Source of the DNA: Salvia splendens
Lineage: Eukaryota > Streptophyta > Magnoliopsida > Lamiales > Lamiaceae
Reading direction: 5' to 3'
Assembly (NCBI RefSeq): GCF_004379255.2
Contig: NC_056041.1
Coordinates: forward strand, 1,550,001-1,614,000
DNA: 64,000 nt
A program made the translations under genes and the position numbers. Of this stretch, positions 1 to 11,536 are shown one piece after another. The notes under the pieces were generated by a model that saw nothing but the letters and a program-made list of their open reading frames with translations, did not search any database and was not told the origin of the DNA. Within the stretch, counting starts at the first letter, position 1. Every line of letters begins with the position of its first letter.

Positions 1-1
1 C

Positions 2-436
2 ACAACCTCCAACGGTGAAACTCCGTACAGTCTTGTGTACGGCACTGAAGCCGTGATTCCGGTGGAGATCGGCATACCCAGTCCCCGAACTCTAAATTTC
101 TCGGCAGAAATGAATGACGACGGACTGAGAGCCGAGCTAGATCTTACCGAAGAAAGAAGAGACTTGGCATGCATAAAAGCAGCCAAGTACAAGGAGCAAG
201 TAGCCCGGTATTACAACCAAAGGGTGAAGAAGCTGCAATTTCAAGTGGGAGATCTCGTCTTGAGAAACAACGAAGTAAGCCGAGCAGAAAAGCTGGGCAA
301 GCTCGAACCCACATGGGAAGGTCCGTATCGGGTGTCAGAAGTCCTCGGCAAAGGGTCTTACAAATTGGCTCACATGTCAGGAGAACAGGTACCCCGAACA
401 TGGCACATTTCCAACCTCAAAAAGTTCCATTTGTAA
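2..436 (+). CDS. Integrase C-terminal end of a Tat-lineage gypsy polyprotein (partial, cut by window start)
   Basis: This frame is open from the window edge to a TAA at 434-436 and is nearly identical to 37079-37513 in the complete element further right. It holds the last part of integrase: a segment with GTEAVIPVEIG, then the GPY/F-type C-terminal module (VGDLVLRNN, WEGPYRVSEVLGKGSYKL) and the end RTWHISNLKKF. In gypsy elements this module binds DNA or chromatin during integration. The 5' part of the element lies outside the window, so whether the copy is complete cannot be judged. The few differences from the second copy show that the two are separate insertions of one family. Confidence 0.9.
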   Translation, partial: TTSNGETPYSLVYGTEAVIPVEIGIPSPRTLNFSAEMNDDGLRAELDLTEERRDLACIKAAKYKEQVARYYNQRVKKLQFQVGDLVLRNNEVSRAEKLGKLEPTWEGPYRVSEVLGKGSYKLAHMSGEQVPRTWHISNLKKFHL

Positions 437-1020
437 GAGACAGTCCGGTCAGTCAGTCTTGAGTCCTGTTCGGTCAATGTGCTTTCTTTGGTTTGCTTGG
501 TCTTCGTTTGTCTATGTGCGTTGTGTCTGTCTATGTGCGTTGTGTCTGTCTATGTGCGTGTCGTCTCTTACAAATGTTACTGAGGTATCTTGTTCTTCAA
601 AGGCTGATCCCCTTTTTAGAACATATATAAGCTAACGATTGTGAGTCAAAGCTTCTAAAGAGGATACAAGACCACAATTCAGCTTAAACAAGCAGTTCGT
701 CTGAAACGAGCTGCAATAAGCCAACGATTGTGAAGTCCAAGCTTCTAAAGAGGATACAAGACCACAATTCAGCTTAAGAATCAAGCACTTCGTCTGAAAC
801 GAACTGCAACGAAAGTCTGATTCACGCGATAAAACTTGCCTGAATTAAGACAAGGGAAAGTCCGATCCACGCGATAAAGCTCGCCGAATTAGGACAAGGG
901 AAAGTCCGATCCCCAAATTAGGACAACGGAAAGTTCGATCCCAGCGATAAAACTCGCCAAATTAGGACGCAAACCAAGTCCAGTCAAAGAAGAGTTCACT
1001 TCGCTTTCCGGGGGGGGTAA
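437..1020 (+). repeat. 3' untranslated region of the first Tat element, with short tandem repeats and polypurine tract
   Basis: Between the integrase stop and the 3' LTR there are tandem blocks: a roughly 60-base unit around AGCTTCTAAAGAGGATACA at about 640-790, and a roughly 45-base unit around AAAGTCCGATCCACGCGA at about 810-960. The polypurine tract with a G run sits at about 1007-1018, directly before the LTR. Tandem repeats in this position are known for Tat-clade elements. Confidence 0.8.
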
Positions 1021-1749
1021 TGATGGGGTACGTACTCAACAAGCCCAACAGCAGTAAAGCCCATCAGCCTAAAGCCCAAGAAAGAGTATCAGTTCGGCAT
1101 GACTAAAGAGTATCAGAGTTCAGTTCGGCATAACCAAAGAGTTCGGCCCCAGCCTACAGCTCGGTAAAAGCCAACCAATCAAACTCTGCTCTCAGGTCGG
1201 CATCAAGCTCTACTCTCAGATCGGCAAAAGCTGCTCGGCCATAATTCAGCAGTTCGGTCTCAGTATTCGACCGAACTGGGAGATAGCGGACTCATGCATG
1301 ACCTCCACGACATCCACGACATAATTACTGATGATGTAAGCCACTGCCTAGTTAGTGGCCACGCAGGATCTCATGACCTCCACGACATCCACGACATAAT
1401 TACTGATGATGTAAGCCACTGCCTAGTTAGTGGCCATGCAGGATCTCATGACCTCCATGACCTCCACGACTTAGGGTGGTGATGCAAGCCACAATCTCAG
1501 TTCAATATATAAATAGAACTTAGATCTGACAGAGGAGGACTCTCACTCTTTCGTTCTCTAGAGACAGAATAGATTATATAGCAAGTGTGTATTGTAAGCT
1601 GTAATCCCAGATCAAGCAATACAACTCTGCCCTCTTTTCTTCCCGTGGACGTAGATTTACTTCAGTAAATCGAACCACGTAAATTCATTGTGTCGTGATC
1701 TTTATTCTCTACCAACATTTACAAACATCAGAAATTCGCGGCTACATCA
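1021..1749 (+). repeat. 3' LTR of the first Tat element (729 bp)
   Basis: The LTR starts TGATGGGGTACGTACT just after the polypurine tract and ends CTACATCA, giving the TG...CA ends expected of an LTR. It aligns with the 666-bp LTRs at 31386 and 38184 but is longer, because a 75-bp unit is repeated in tandem at 1297-1371 and 1372-1446, with a partial third copy from 1447. A TATA box (TATAAATAG) lies at 1508-1516. The next bases, TTATG, would be the target duplication; its partner is outside the window. Confidence 0.88.
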
Positions 1750-2330
1750 TTATGTATGTGGATTTTCTGAAGAAGAAAGGTGTGAAAAACGTGCTTTTAC
1801 ATGAGGCCGAGGAAGAAAAGCAACGTTTTTCAGATATGGAATCCGAACTCAGATGCTGCTGTTTTGCTCCAAAACCAGATAAAAAATTTCATGCAAAGCT
1901 TCTGATTATGATTATAAAAGAGACATTGGTGCTTTTAAACACGAATCTTAATTGGCAAAACAAATGTAAACATTGTTCTTGGTTGAATTCAAAATACTTG
2001 TTCAGTCGCCGTCTTCTGCATCAAAATCCTTAACCTTTACATCTGCATCAAAATCCTTAACCTTTACATCTGCATCTTCCCCAAACTGAATAGACATGTC
2101 AATTTGTGACAGAATATACTGAATGCTGCATCAACAAAATGTAATATTAGTTCCACAACTTCTTTTCACATTCGTATTATTCATGTCACAAGCTAAACTA
2201 CACGCAAGATAGACGGACCATTGCGAGAATAGTAGAAAATGTTTGCTACATTTTATATATTCGTTCCAAAAGAAACGTCTCAAATGTAATGGGCGGAGGG
2301 AGTGTAAAATATCATGCCACAAGACGCATA
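1750..2330. other. Possible gene remnants and a Stowaway-like end
   Basis: Two stretches look protein-like. On the plus strand about 1752-1860 reads YVDFLKKKGVKNVLLHEAEE and so on. On the minus strand about 2010-2120 reads a possible terminal exon with SQIDMSIQFGED followed by two copies of ADVKVKDFD and an acidic end before TGA; the duplication is a 27-bp direct repeat at about 2015-2068. I do not recognise either. About 2160-2308 ends in GGGCGGAGGGAGTG, the signature of one end of a Stowaway MITE. The coding status is uncertain. Confidence 0.3.
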
Positions 2331-2525
2331 ATTAGATATTATACCTGCTTTCTTTACAATTTCAAGTATATTAATATATGTTCATATATAATATTTAATT
2401 ACATGATATTTTAAAGTATTTCATATATAAAAATGAAATATACAAATATTTATTACATCATAGTTACTCCAATTTATAAAATTTTTAATATGCATATGCA
2501 TATATATATATATATATATATATAT

Positions 2526-4147
2526 GGATGTATTCATTTCCTTTTCCTATATTTCCTCCTTTTTCCTTCTTAATATCAGCCATTAGATTAGAGAAATGGA
2601 CGGTCAAGATCAACATTGGGTAATTAATCCCGTGTTGCATTATTTGTCCTATTTTGTGCATTATGAGGGTACAATAGTAATCTAATAATGGCTGAAAACC
2701 GCTACGAATAATGCACCACATGGTCACGAGTAATGCATATAATTGCCTATATAATGCACAATATCTTAACTGCAATGCATACGAACAAGATGTGTTGTGT
2801 TATGATGTTTGACACACGTTTCTTGTTTCCCCTAAGGGTTTAATAAGCTTAGGGGATAGGGTATAGTACGTAGACATGTATGTAATCTTCACATGGTAAC
2901 GAGTAATGGATATAATTGACTATATAATGCACAATTTGTGAACTGCAATGCATACGAACAAGATGTGCTGTGTTATGATGTTTGACACACGTTTCTTGTT
3001 TCCCCTAAGGGTTTAATAAGCTTAGGGGCTAGGGTATAGTACGTACGCATTAATAACAAATTATAAAACGATACGAATAATTCACCAAATTGTCACGAGT
3101 AATGGATGTTATTAACTATATAATGCACAATATGTGAACTGCAATGCATACGAATAAGATGTACCATGTTATGATGTTTGACACACGTTTCTTGTTTCCC
3201 CTAAGGGTTTAATAAGCTTAGTGGCTAGGGTATAGTACGTAGACATTACTAAATGCACGTATGTAATCTTCAATCCGTTGATTAACCCATATACACAATA
3301 CCTCTAATAATGCATAATATACTGAGATAATGACAATTAACAGCTACATAATGCACTACCTAAACCAAATAATGCACATACGTATATTCCAATAACAACA
3401 ATTTGTTAGTAATGTCTACGTACTATACCCTAGCCCCTAAGCTTATTAAACCCTTAGGGGAAACAAGAAACGTGTGTCAAACATCATAACATGGTACATC
3501 TTATTCGTATGCATTGCAGTTCACATATTGTGCATTATATAGTTAATAACATCCATTACTCGTGACAATTTGGTGAATTATTCGTATCGTTTTATAATTT
3601 GTTATTAATGCGTACGTACTATACCCTAGCCCCTAAGCTTATTAAACCCTTAGGGGAAACAAGAAACGTGTGTCAAACATCATAACACAGCACATCTTGT
3701 TCGTATGCATTGCAGTTCACAAATTGTGCATTATATAGTCAATTATATCCATTACTCGTTACCATGTGAAGATTACATACGTGTCTACGTACTATACCTT
3801 AGCCCCTAAGCTTATTAAACCCTTAGGGGAAACAAGAAACGTGTGTCCAAACATCATAACATGGTACATCTTATTCGTATGCATTGCAGTTCACATATTG
3901 TGCATTATATAGTCAATTATATGCATTACTCGTGACCATGTGGTGCATTATTCGCAGATACCAAAATGTGGCAGTTACTTTTCCGTCAAATGTCAATAAT
4001 AACCCTGTAATGCATACAACCACCTTCTATAATGCAACACGGAACCAGTTTTATAGAATCAATCTGATCCGTTGATGCCTTAGATCTAACACGTAATATT
4101 AAGAAGGAAAAAGGATCTAAGATGTGAAAAGGAGAATAACGCTCCCC
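2526..4147. mobile_element. Foldback-type element, about 1.6 kb, arms made of repeated modules
   Basis: The two halves are inverted copies of each other around a spacer at about 3265-3410. Each arm carries three copies of a module of roughly 180 bases that contains CACACGTTTCTTGTTTCCCC followed by the palindrome-like CCCCTAAGGGTTTAATAAGC. On the left the modules begin near 2760, 2935 and 3125; on the right they are inverted from about 3414 to 3960. The outer ends also pair (TTAAGAAGGAAAAAGG on the right matches the complement near 2560-2575). Both ends abut TA repeats (2500-2525 and 4148-4164). There is no transposase ORF, so it would be non-autonomous. The exact termini are inferred from the TA flanks. 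Confidence 0.75.
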
Positions 4148-4442
4148 TATATATATATATATACATAATTCATAATATTTTTAGTATTTAAATAAAAGAA
4201 ATATGCAAACTAAAAATAATATTTTGCATTATAACAAGAAAGAGGGGTATGTATATAGCATGCAGTACGTGTGCTTTATATCTATTTTACATAAGGTTGT
4301 ATATGGCCCACCGCCCACAGTAAATTAAATAAAGAATTGAGTTAATAAGATTGATGCGTTTCACGTGCATTGCTGTGCGTTTTAACCAAAGCAGCCTCCG
4401 CTATGTTTTTTAACACGGAGAGGATCCATCCCCAATGAAATA
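4148..4442. other. Gene-free AT-rich stretch
   Basis: A TA repeat at 4148-4164 closes the foldback element. The rest is AT-rich sequence in which I see no coding or repeat signal. Confidence 0.5.
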
Positions 4443-4757
4443 CTTCCTCCGTCCATGAAAAATATGACACATTGTGAATGGTACGAGTTTTAATGTGGAA
4501 TTAGTAAAGTAAGAGATAAGTAATGTTAGTGGAATGTGAGGTCCATATTATTAGTAAGAAAGAAGAGAAAACGTAAGAGAAAAGAGAAAAAGTAAGAGAA
4601 AAGAGAAAAAGTGGAATGTGAAGTCCATATTATAAGTAAGAGATAATGAAAAAAAGTAAGTGAGAAGTTGTTGGAAACTTTCATTTTTTAAATATGCTTT
4701 ATTTTTCGTGGACAATTAAAAATGGCAAATGTGCTCTATTTTCATGGATGGAGGCAG
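4443..4757. mobile_element. Stowaway-like MITE (Tc1/mariner type)
   Basis: The left end CTTCCTCCGTCCATGAAAA and the right end TTTTCATGGATGGAGGCAG are terminal inverted repeats of the Stowaway class. TA precedes the left end; the right TA is not preserved. The interior is the usual non-coding sequence of this class, with repeated AAGTAAGAGA-type stretches. Confidence 0.75.
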
Positions 4758-6922
4758 CGTTGTTTAAAAAAAAGAGAAATGTTTTCAAAACAAATCATTA
4801 TAAGTTAGACAAGTTCCATCTGGATTTAATCTTTTGTGGGAGCAAATGGAGGAAGAGGATAAAAGGCCCAATTTTATTAATTAGCAATCACCAAAGTGTA
4901 AGTGGTACTCCTTCGTATTTAATAAGTAATTACTTAATACATTACGTGTCATAATGCCTTACATTTGATGGTTAATACACACCAAGAGTCCACTTTAATT
5001 TGAAATGGAATAATAGATAAATAAAAATAATATTTTATCCATCCGGATTAAAATATCAAACTTATGAGGTGATATGAAATTTTAGTACTGTAGTTGTTAT
5101 TTAATGTGTTCAAGAAGAAAGAGAAAAATTTAATGAAGGAAAAAAATATATATAATTGGACTATTAGCGGGAAAGAGATTAAAGATAATAAAATATAATA
5201 CTAATGATTTAGTTTTTTTGAGTTGATTATATTTATACGGATCAATCATCGCTCTACTTTATCCCGCACTAGCGCAAACCACCTTTCAAATTTAGAAATA
5301 GAAATAGATTTAGCAATATAGACTATAGTGATAGATAATAATGGTGGTACTACAACATTTTCATTTTCATTTAATATCACAAAATTTAGTCAAACTAATT
5401 AAAAAGAAACTGACATCCATTATTTATACTTTTCTATTGATCTTTTTCTGTCACTCTCTCCCACTCACCTAATTTTCTCATGCCACCTACCAAAATATTT
5501 TTTTATTGTAGATAAAATGAATGTATAATTTTAACAACCCATTTTTAAAAATCAATTTTCAACGTTCTTTTTCATCGCAGCCTCACCTTTGTCTCCCTAT
5601 CATTTTCAATACATATAATAATCATTTGAACTACAAAAAATTAATTCAATTTTGATCAATTTCATAAAATTTAAATACAAAATTTGAAATCATAAATTTT
5701 AGTTTTTCTTGATTATTTCATGCAGGTATAAAACGACATACTATTTGGTAATGTTTAAATTTTAAAACATTATTTTTTATTTTAATTAAACAATACTATT
5801 ATTTTTACTATCACCAAAGACACCGTTTATATACGTACGAGACAATTGAAAAAAAATAAAATTTAATGATTAAATATTCTACATCCAACCTTGTGAAGCT
5901 AACTAAATTTTTGATCAAAATTCATGATTTAAATGATTATCTCTTTTTGATACTATGCATGATTTTAATATTTTGCATTCTAATCACATATATCTCAATC
6001 CGATGAAATTAACTATTTCCAAATAAAATAATGGTTCTAATTAGTACTAGTATATGACATTATATACGACAATATATAAAAAGAAAAAAGGGGAAAGTGA
6101 AAAATCAATGATTGCATTTAAACTATGGGCCTAATCTCAGCAGTCAGCATATCCTGGTTTGATACTAACTATTTAGATTCATTTTCATTTTCATTTTGTT
6201 TTTTAAAAAATCTCCTATTCCATTATAATGTAAGTTTGGTCATCACTTAATATTTCTCCAAAACTAATAAATGTGACATTATTATTGAAAAAAGTCTTTA
6301 ACGTTTTGAAGAGACAATTAATTTTTCAGAATTGACTTTGCTTATTATGCTTCATTTGCCAGACCAAGTAGTCGAAAAATCCACATTTATACTAGTAGTA
6401 CTTTTCTAATTTCTTCCCCACAAATCTCTTTCCTCGACTGAAATCCCAACTCATAAAAAACCCAAATTTCAACCCTAATTTATGTCCTTTTAATTTATGA
6501 ACATTCATTTTCTTTGTCCTTTGAATTTATGAAGACCCATTCTGAAAAAAAAAATGAAATTTTACGTTGCTCGTGATATTATAAAAGAAATACCGATAGT
6601 CAGTTAAACCACGAAACATAGTCAAATTTGAGTCAGTTTTGAAAATAAGTGTATTAAATTATAAAATTTCAATTTATTATATATGATCTTTATATTTGAG
6701 CTAAAAAGTAAAAATAATGTTGTTTCACTATAATAAGCAACGAAAAAGAAAAGAAAGGAAAATAAAGAAAAAATACTCATGTATTTTACTGAAACAACAT
6801 CGTTTTGAGGATCTGTATAGGGTTGAAACAATCGAAAAGAAAAGAATTTTCAAAAATTAATATTTCATTTTCAAACTTACTTAACTAGCCATAATTTAAC
6901 CATATTTTAGCATTTTAAGCCG
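4758..6922. other. Gene-free AT-rich intergenic stretch
   Basis: I see no convincing ORF, RNA gene or repeat with clear ends here. Short open frames at 4694-4954 and 6622-6831 have AT-rich composition and no recognisable protein features. Confidence 0.55.
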
Positions 6923-7082
6923 TTATTCCCCCTTTTATAAGCCACCATATTTACAAAATGGTAAATGTAGAGTGAATCAGTGATACTAAATTTATAATTG
7001 TGTTATTTCCCCTTTTATAAGCCACCATATTTACAAAATGGTAAATATAGAGTGAATCGGTGATACTAAATTTATAATTGTG
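6923..7082. repeat. Tandem duplication of an 80-bp unit upstream of the sugar transporter
   Basis: 6923-7002 and 7003-7082 are near-identical copies containing CTTTTATAAGCCACCATATT and TACAAAATGGTAAAT. The block lies about 260 bp before the start codon at 7342, in the likely promoter. Confidence 0.8.
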
Positions 7083-7341
7083 TTAATAAGTAGTAGTTGG
7101 CTTTACACAATTATAAACCATAAAAGAATCAAGGTTAGTTAATCCAAGAAAAATATTATGTTAACTTCATTAGATCTCTGTCGAAGTAAAATTACAACCA
7201 CACCCCTCCCACGTCCTCAAAATCCCTAATTTCAACCCCAATTCGAACCCACTCAAATCCAACTCCACACTCCAGAGCTGCCCTACTCTCTCTCTCTAGA
7301 ATCCCTAAACCCCCAAATCTCCACCGCCGCCGCCGGAAGCA

Positions 7342-8388
7342 ATGGGGAAAGGCGGCGCCCTCTCCGACGGCGTGGTGAAGAAGATCATGCTCTCCTACAT
7401 GTACGTCGCGATCTGGATCTTCCTCTCCTTCACCGTCATCGTCTACAACAAGTACATCCTGGATCGGAAGTTGTACAATTGGCCCTTCCCCATCTCCCTC
7501 ACCATGATCCATATGGCCTTCTGCTCCTCCCTCGCCTTCGCCGCCGTCCGCGTCTTCCGCCTCGTCGAGCCCGCCGCCCTCTCCCGCCGCACCTACCTCT
7601 CCTCCGTCGTCCCCATCGGCGCCCTCTACTCCCTCTCCCTCTGGCTCTCTAACTCCGCCTACATCTTCCTCTCCGTCTCCTTCATCCAGATGCTCAAGGC
7701 GCTGATGCCCGTCGCCGTCTACTCCATCGGAATCCTCCTGAAAAAGGACGCCTACAAGTCCACCACCATGTCCAACATGCTCGCCATCTCCGTCGGCGTC
7801 GCAATCGCCGCCTACGGCGAGGCGAAATACGATTCCTGGGGAGTTTTCCTCCAATTAGGCGCCGTCGTCTTCGAGGCCACGCGGCTGGTCATGATTCAGA
7901 TCCTTCTCACCTCCAAAGGCATCAATCTCAACCCAATCACATCTCTCTACTACGTCGCGCCGAGCTGCTTTCTCTTCCTCTCGATCCCCTGGCTAATCGT
8001 CGAATTCCCCTTGCTGAGGCAGCAAACCGCCGCTTTCCACTTCGATTTCCTCATCTTCGGCACGAATTGCCTCTGCGCCTTCGCGCTAAACCTCGCCGTG
8101 TTCCTCCTCGTAGGGAAGACATCCGCGCTGACCATGAACGTCGCCGGAGTTGTCAAGGATTGGCTCCTAATCGCGTTCTCGTGGTCGGTGATTAAGGACA
8201 CCGTCACGCCGGTGAATCTGATCGGGTATGGATTGGCGTTTTTAGGCGTCGCGTACTACAATCACTCGAAATTGCAGGCGCTGAAGGCGAAGGAGGCGCA
8301 GAAGAAGACGGCGGCGGCTGATGAGGAGGCGGCGAAGCTGATAACGGAGAGAGAAGGGGATGGGAAGAAGGGAGATTCGCAGGCTTGA
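7342..8388 (+). CDS. Nucleotide-sugar transporter, UDP-arabinofuranose transporter-like (KT/KVAG subfamily)
   Basis: This intronless 348-residue protein belongs to the plant nucleotide-sugar/triose-phosphate translocator family of the Golgi. About ten hydrophobic segments run from residue 15 to 310, with [20 protein letters not shown] first and the conserved [15 protein letters not shown] in the middle. [18 protein letters not shown] lies in the second half, and the tail is lysine- and glutamate-rich ([10 protein letters not shown]), as expected for the cytosolic C-terminus. The closest Arabidopsis group is At5g25400, At5g11230, At4g32390 and At2g25520, described as UDP-arabinofuranose transporters (UAfT). 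The substrate is inferred from the family, and older annotation calls these sugar-phosphate translocators. The coding region is strongly C-rich at third positions, unlike its AT-rich surroundings. It lies before the BT1 and CESA1 genes, as At4g32390 does in Arabidopsis. Confidence 0.9.
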   Translation: MGKGGALSDGVVKKIMLSYMYVAIWIFLSFTVIVYNKYILDRKLYNWPFPISLTMIHMAFCSSLAFAAVRVFRLVEPAALSRRTYLSSVVPIGALYSLSLWLSNSAYIFLSVSFIQMLKALMPVAVYSIGILLKKDAYKSTTMSNMLAISVGVAIAAYGEAKYDSWGVFLQLGAVVFEATRLVMIQILLTSKGINLNPITSLYYVAPSCFLFLSIPWLIVEFPLLRQQTAAFHFDFLIFGTNCLCAFALNLAVFLLVGKTSALTMNVAGVVKDWLLIAFSWSVIKDTVTPVNLIGYGLAFLGVAYYNHSKLQALKAKEAQKKTAAADEEAAKLITEREGDGKKGDSQA

Positions 8389-9283
8389 TTTGGGGATATT
8401 TTGTGTAAATTAGGTGACGGATTAGCAGAGTTTTCTTGGAATAAATGTGAAGGAGAAATTTGGGGATTTATTCAATCTTGGTGATTTCTGCTTGAATTTT
8501 CCTTCTTTTCATACACTTCATTTATATCTGTAACATAATTAGCATAAAAAAGGTGTTCGGATGGATTTTTCATTCCAAATTTCCCCTTTTTTCATGTTAA
8601 TTTTCTTCAATTTGTTCTAATTCTATTGACAGTTTTGCAAATTCGCTTATTGAATTTAATGAATTTGTGTCCATTTTGTGGCATTCATTCCTCCCAAGTT
8701 ATTTTCTCTTTTAATAAAAATCAATAATTTTTCCCTAGCTCTTTCTGATGTTGAAATAAAATATCTCAATTAACTTTGAAGTTGGAACTAAGTTGGCATA
8801 AATGCATTATATATTTGCTTTGAAATATCAAGAAACAGGATAATAGTTAATTACTACAGTATATCACTACTTTACTCACTCAATGTTAAATCAATTAGAG
8901 GTTTTAGCTCTTATATCCACCAATTTTGTTTTCCTATAATAGTGTATGGAAAACTAATTTGTCATGATAAGAAAATGCCAAGAAAAGGAAAATGCATTAA
9001 TGTAATTAGCTGACTTAATACTTTGACAATTCACTTCAATTGTGAGGTTACTAACTATAGTTCGTTAAAACAACTTAAAGGAAAATGTAAATTGGAAGAT
9101 AAAAAAGAACTTTATATTCACCTTTTTCAGAAAAAACAAGTATCCAATAGGAAAAGATGACGTATTCTATAATATGGAGTATTTATATTATTTTGCATTC
9201 TCATTTACATTTTTTCCTAAGTATTCCTAATTCGTTAAAGGCTAAAACATACAGTTTTACACTTTTGAATGGGCTAAGTAATA
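8389..9283. other. 3' flank of the transporter, no gene seen
   Basis: The stop codon is followed by an AT-rich 3' untranslated region and intergenic sequence. I see no further coding signal. Confidence 0.5.
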
Positions 9284-9526
9284 CTCCATCCGTCTCATTT
9301 TAGGAGTTTTAGTTTTTTATTTTAGTCTAACTCATATTACGAGCCTCGGTTAGAATATTTTATAAATAGTAATACGATTCACATTTTATTAACTTTATTT
9401 CATTCGCATTTTATTACTATAAAATTATATAAAAGTGAGAGCCACATTCCACTATTTTTTCACTAATTTTTCTTTATATTTCTTAAAATTTGTGTCGGAT
9501 GAGACTCCTAAAATGGACAGTTGGAG
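9284..9526. mobile_element. Stowaway-like MITE
   Basis: The ends CTCCATCCGTCTCATTTTAG and CTAAAATGGACAGTTGGAG are inverted repeats, flanked on both sides by TA (9282-9283 and 9527-9528), the target duplication of this class. Length is 243 bp and there is no ORF. Confidence 0.85.
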
Positions 9527-9659
9527 TATACAGTAATAGTAGTAGTATATTAAATGATGCTTTTAATGGTCTAAGGGGTTTATTTTGTGAGATTATAAAA
9601 GTTCTTTATGTAGGTAGAAAGTAAACCTCAAGATAGCTTTTATAATTGTTTATAAATAG

Positions 9660-10036
9660 GGATGTATTAAGATGACAACACTCTTTATTGTGACACCATA
9701 CCATCATTTTAGGTCATTGGATCTGAAAATCGTGTGTTTGTCAAGCTGCCATGTGGCAAATCAATTAAAAACGCGGAGGGGTAAAATAGGAAATTTCTAA
9801 TTTTACATTACCTGATTGCAGTGTTATTCATTGAATATTGCAGTCTTACCACAACAATATTGCAGTTTACCACGCCAGCAATATCTAATACATTGGACTG
9901 CAATATCCAATACGCTAGACTGCAATCTGTAGATTGCAGTTTAGCGTTCATACTATTGCAGTGTAACGTTTATTATATTGCAGAATACGTGATGTCACAG
10001 TGTCACTTTGAAAAGTGTTGTCATTTTAACGCATCC
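9660..10036. mobile_element. MITE-like element with an internal ATTGCAGT array
   Basis: The left end GGATGTATTAAGATGACAAC pairs with the right end, whose complement reads GGATGCGTTAAAATGACAAC. Inside, from about 9810 to 9985, ATTGCAGT or its complement ACTGCAAT and close variants occur about ten times in both orientations. I cannot settle the target-site duplication or the superfamily. No transposase is present. Confidence 0.6.
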
Positions 10037-11491
10037 ATATGAACATAAATATTAAAATTATTTTGGTGTACTTCCTCAAATAAAATATTCATAAGATAAT
10101 TTGAGAGGCCAAGAATTAAAGGGTGACGATTTTGAAAAGGCAAATCTCATAGTTGGAAGTACAAGCTACATATATGGGATTATTCTTGATTTAATTTGGT
10201 TAGTTGAAAGTATAATTAAATTAGGTAGTACTTTAATATTCTGGATAGTTGACTTTTGCATATGGGATTTGAATAAATTGCTGTACAATTAAAGAAATAA
10301 ACATTGCCTAGCACGATCCACATGCTTATAGCTATTGAAATTCTAACTTGCATGGATTGAAAAGTGACAAGATCTCAATGAAGAGTTAGGTTTGTGCATA
10401 AGATGTGATTAAATGTTAATTGAGTTTGTCGACTAATGTGTGTTGTGTTTTTTTTTAATCTTTAGTGATCGTGAAGTTAACTGTTTCTTCTCTTTCGTAT
10501 TATGTGTTGTTGATGATAATAGATGTGTCTTGATTTTGCTATTGATTATTGTTTTTTCGTGTGCCTTAAGCAATTGTTGTTCTAATGTTTTGTTGCTCGT
10601 TATTCTTCTTTTGACCAGATTAAATATGGTACTGATTTTGTTTACCACTTGTTGTCATTCGAGCCTGATGTAAAATCACATTACATTTGAACCGTTAGAT
10701 AATCCATCGCATGATTATTCATTCTTAGTAATGTAGAAAAGGAGTATGATTTATTTCCCTGTAACTACAATCATAACTTAATTCAGTCACAATCTTCACC
10801 GTTAGTGTTGATTTATTTTATTTTCTAAAAGGTTTGTTAAACCTTGAAGGGTTTCCCTACTCTTTCATACATTAACTTTTTTTGTTTGGTTGTGTAGAAA
10901 ATTTTTGATGCTGACATTCTTGAATTTCATATACCGTGGAAAGTTTTTCTCACCTAACTTAGACATTGATGGCTGCTAATCTCTCTATACATATTAATAT
11001 TGGATAGTTTTTTAAAAAAGAAAGCGGATTTTGAAGAAGACATCAATGCGTCAAAAAAGAAAGGCCAAAGGAGAAAGACACCTCATGAATCTGATTTGGA
11101 TTCTTGACTGGGAATCTAATTCCAATCCATAATTAACTAAAAAAATATATAACTGTTTAATTAATTCTATAACAAACTTTTTAGTACTAATCCTCTATAT
11201 TAGTGTTAAATGAATGACGAGAAGACCCATTGTACCATATATACTTATCACCAAAGCCCATTTCTCTTAACTTCTCAGGTACAGGCCCAATTTTCATACT
11301 TGAATTATTACAAATCACCTAAACCTCAAAAGCGTCGAAAGATCACAAGAATTTTTCAGAACAAAAACAAAACTCAACACAAAATGTCCAAATTCTATAG
11401 AAAGACTTAAACTGGGCTGGGATGCATGCATGCCCAATTTATGCAGAGTGAGAGCTCTATTCAGCAATATACAGGATGCCCGGTGAAACCG
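10037..11491. other. Gene-free intergenic stretch
   Basis: The sequence is AT-rich, with open frames such as 10440-10673 that lack any recognisable protein feature. I see no clear gene or mobile element. Confidence 0.5.
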
Positions 11492-11523
11492 GTCGGACAT
11501 GATAAATTTTTATCATGTCCGAC
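11492..11523. repeat. Perfect 15-bp inverted repeat with 2-base centre
   Basis: GTCGGACATGATAAA is followed by TT and then by its exact complement TTTATCATGTCCGAC. It lies about 360 bp beyond the stop codon of the PPR gene, which reads leftward. Confidence 0.85.
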
Positions 11524-11536
11524 TCAAAAACAAACA

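Noticed and set aside
1294..1482. A repetitive HDLHDIHDI open frame
   Set aside because: It arises from the 75-bp tandem repeat inside the LTR.
2700..3960. A CRISPR-like array of regularly spaced repeats
   Set aside because: The repeats are inverted between halves, long, and lie in a plant nuclear genome, so a foldback transposon explains them.
4694..4954. An 86-residue open frame
   Set aside because: It starts inside a MITE and runs into AT-rich sequence without protein features.
7192..7854. A 220-residue minus-strand open frame opposite the sugar transporter
   Set aside because: It is a low-complexity Gly/Asp/Glu product caused by the C-rich third positions of the real gene.
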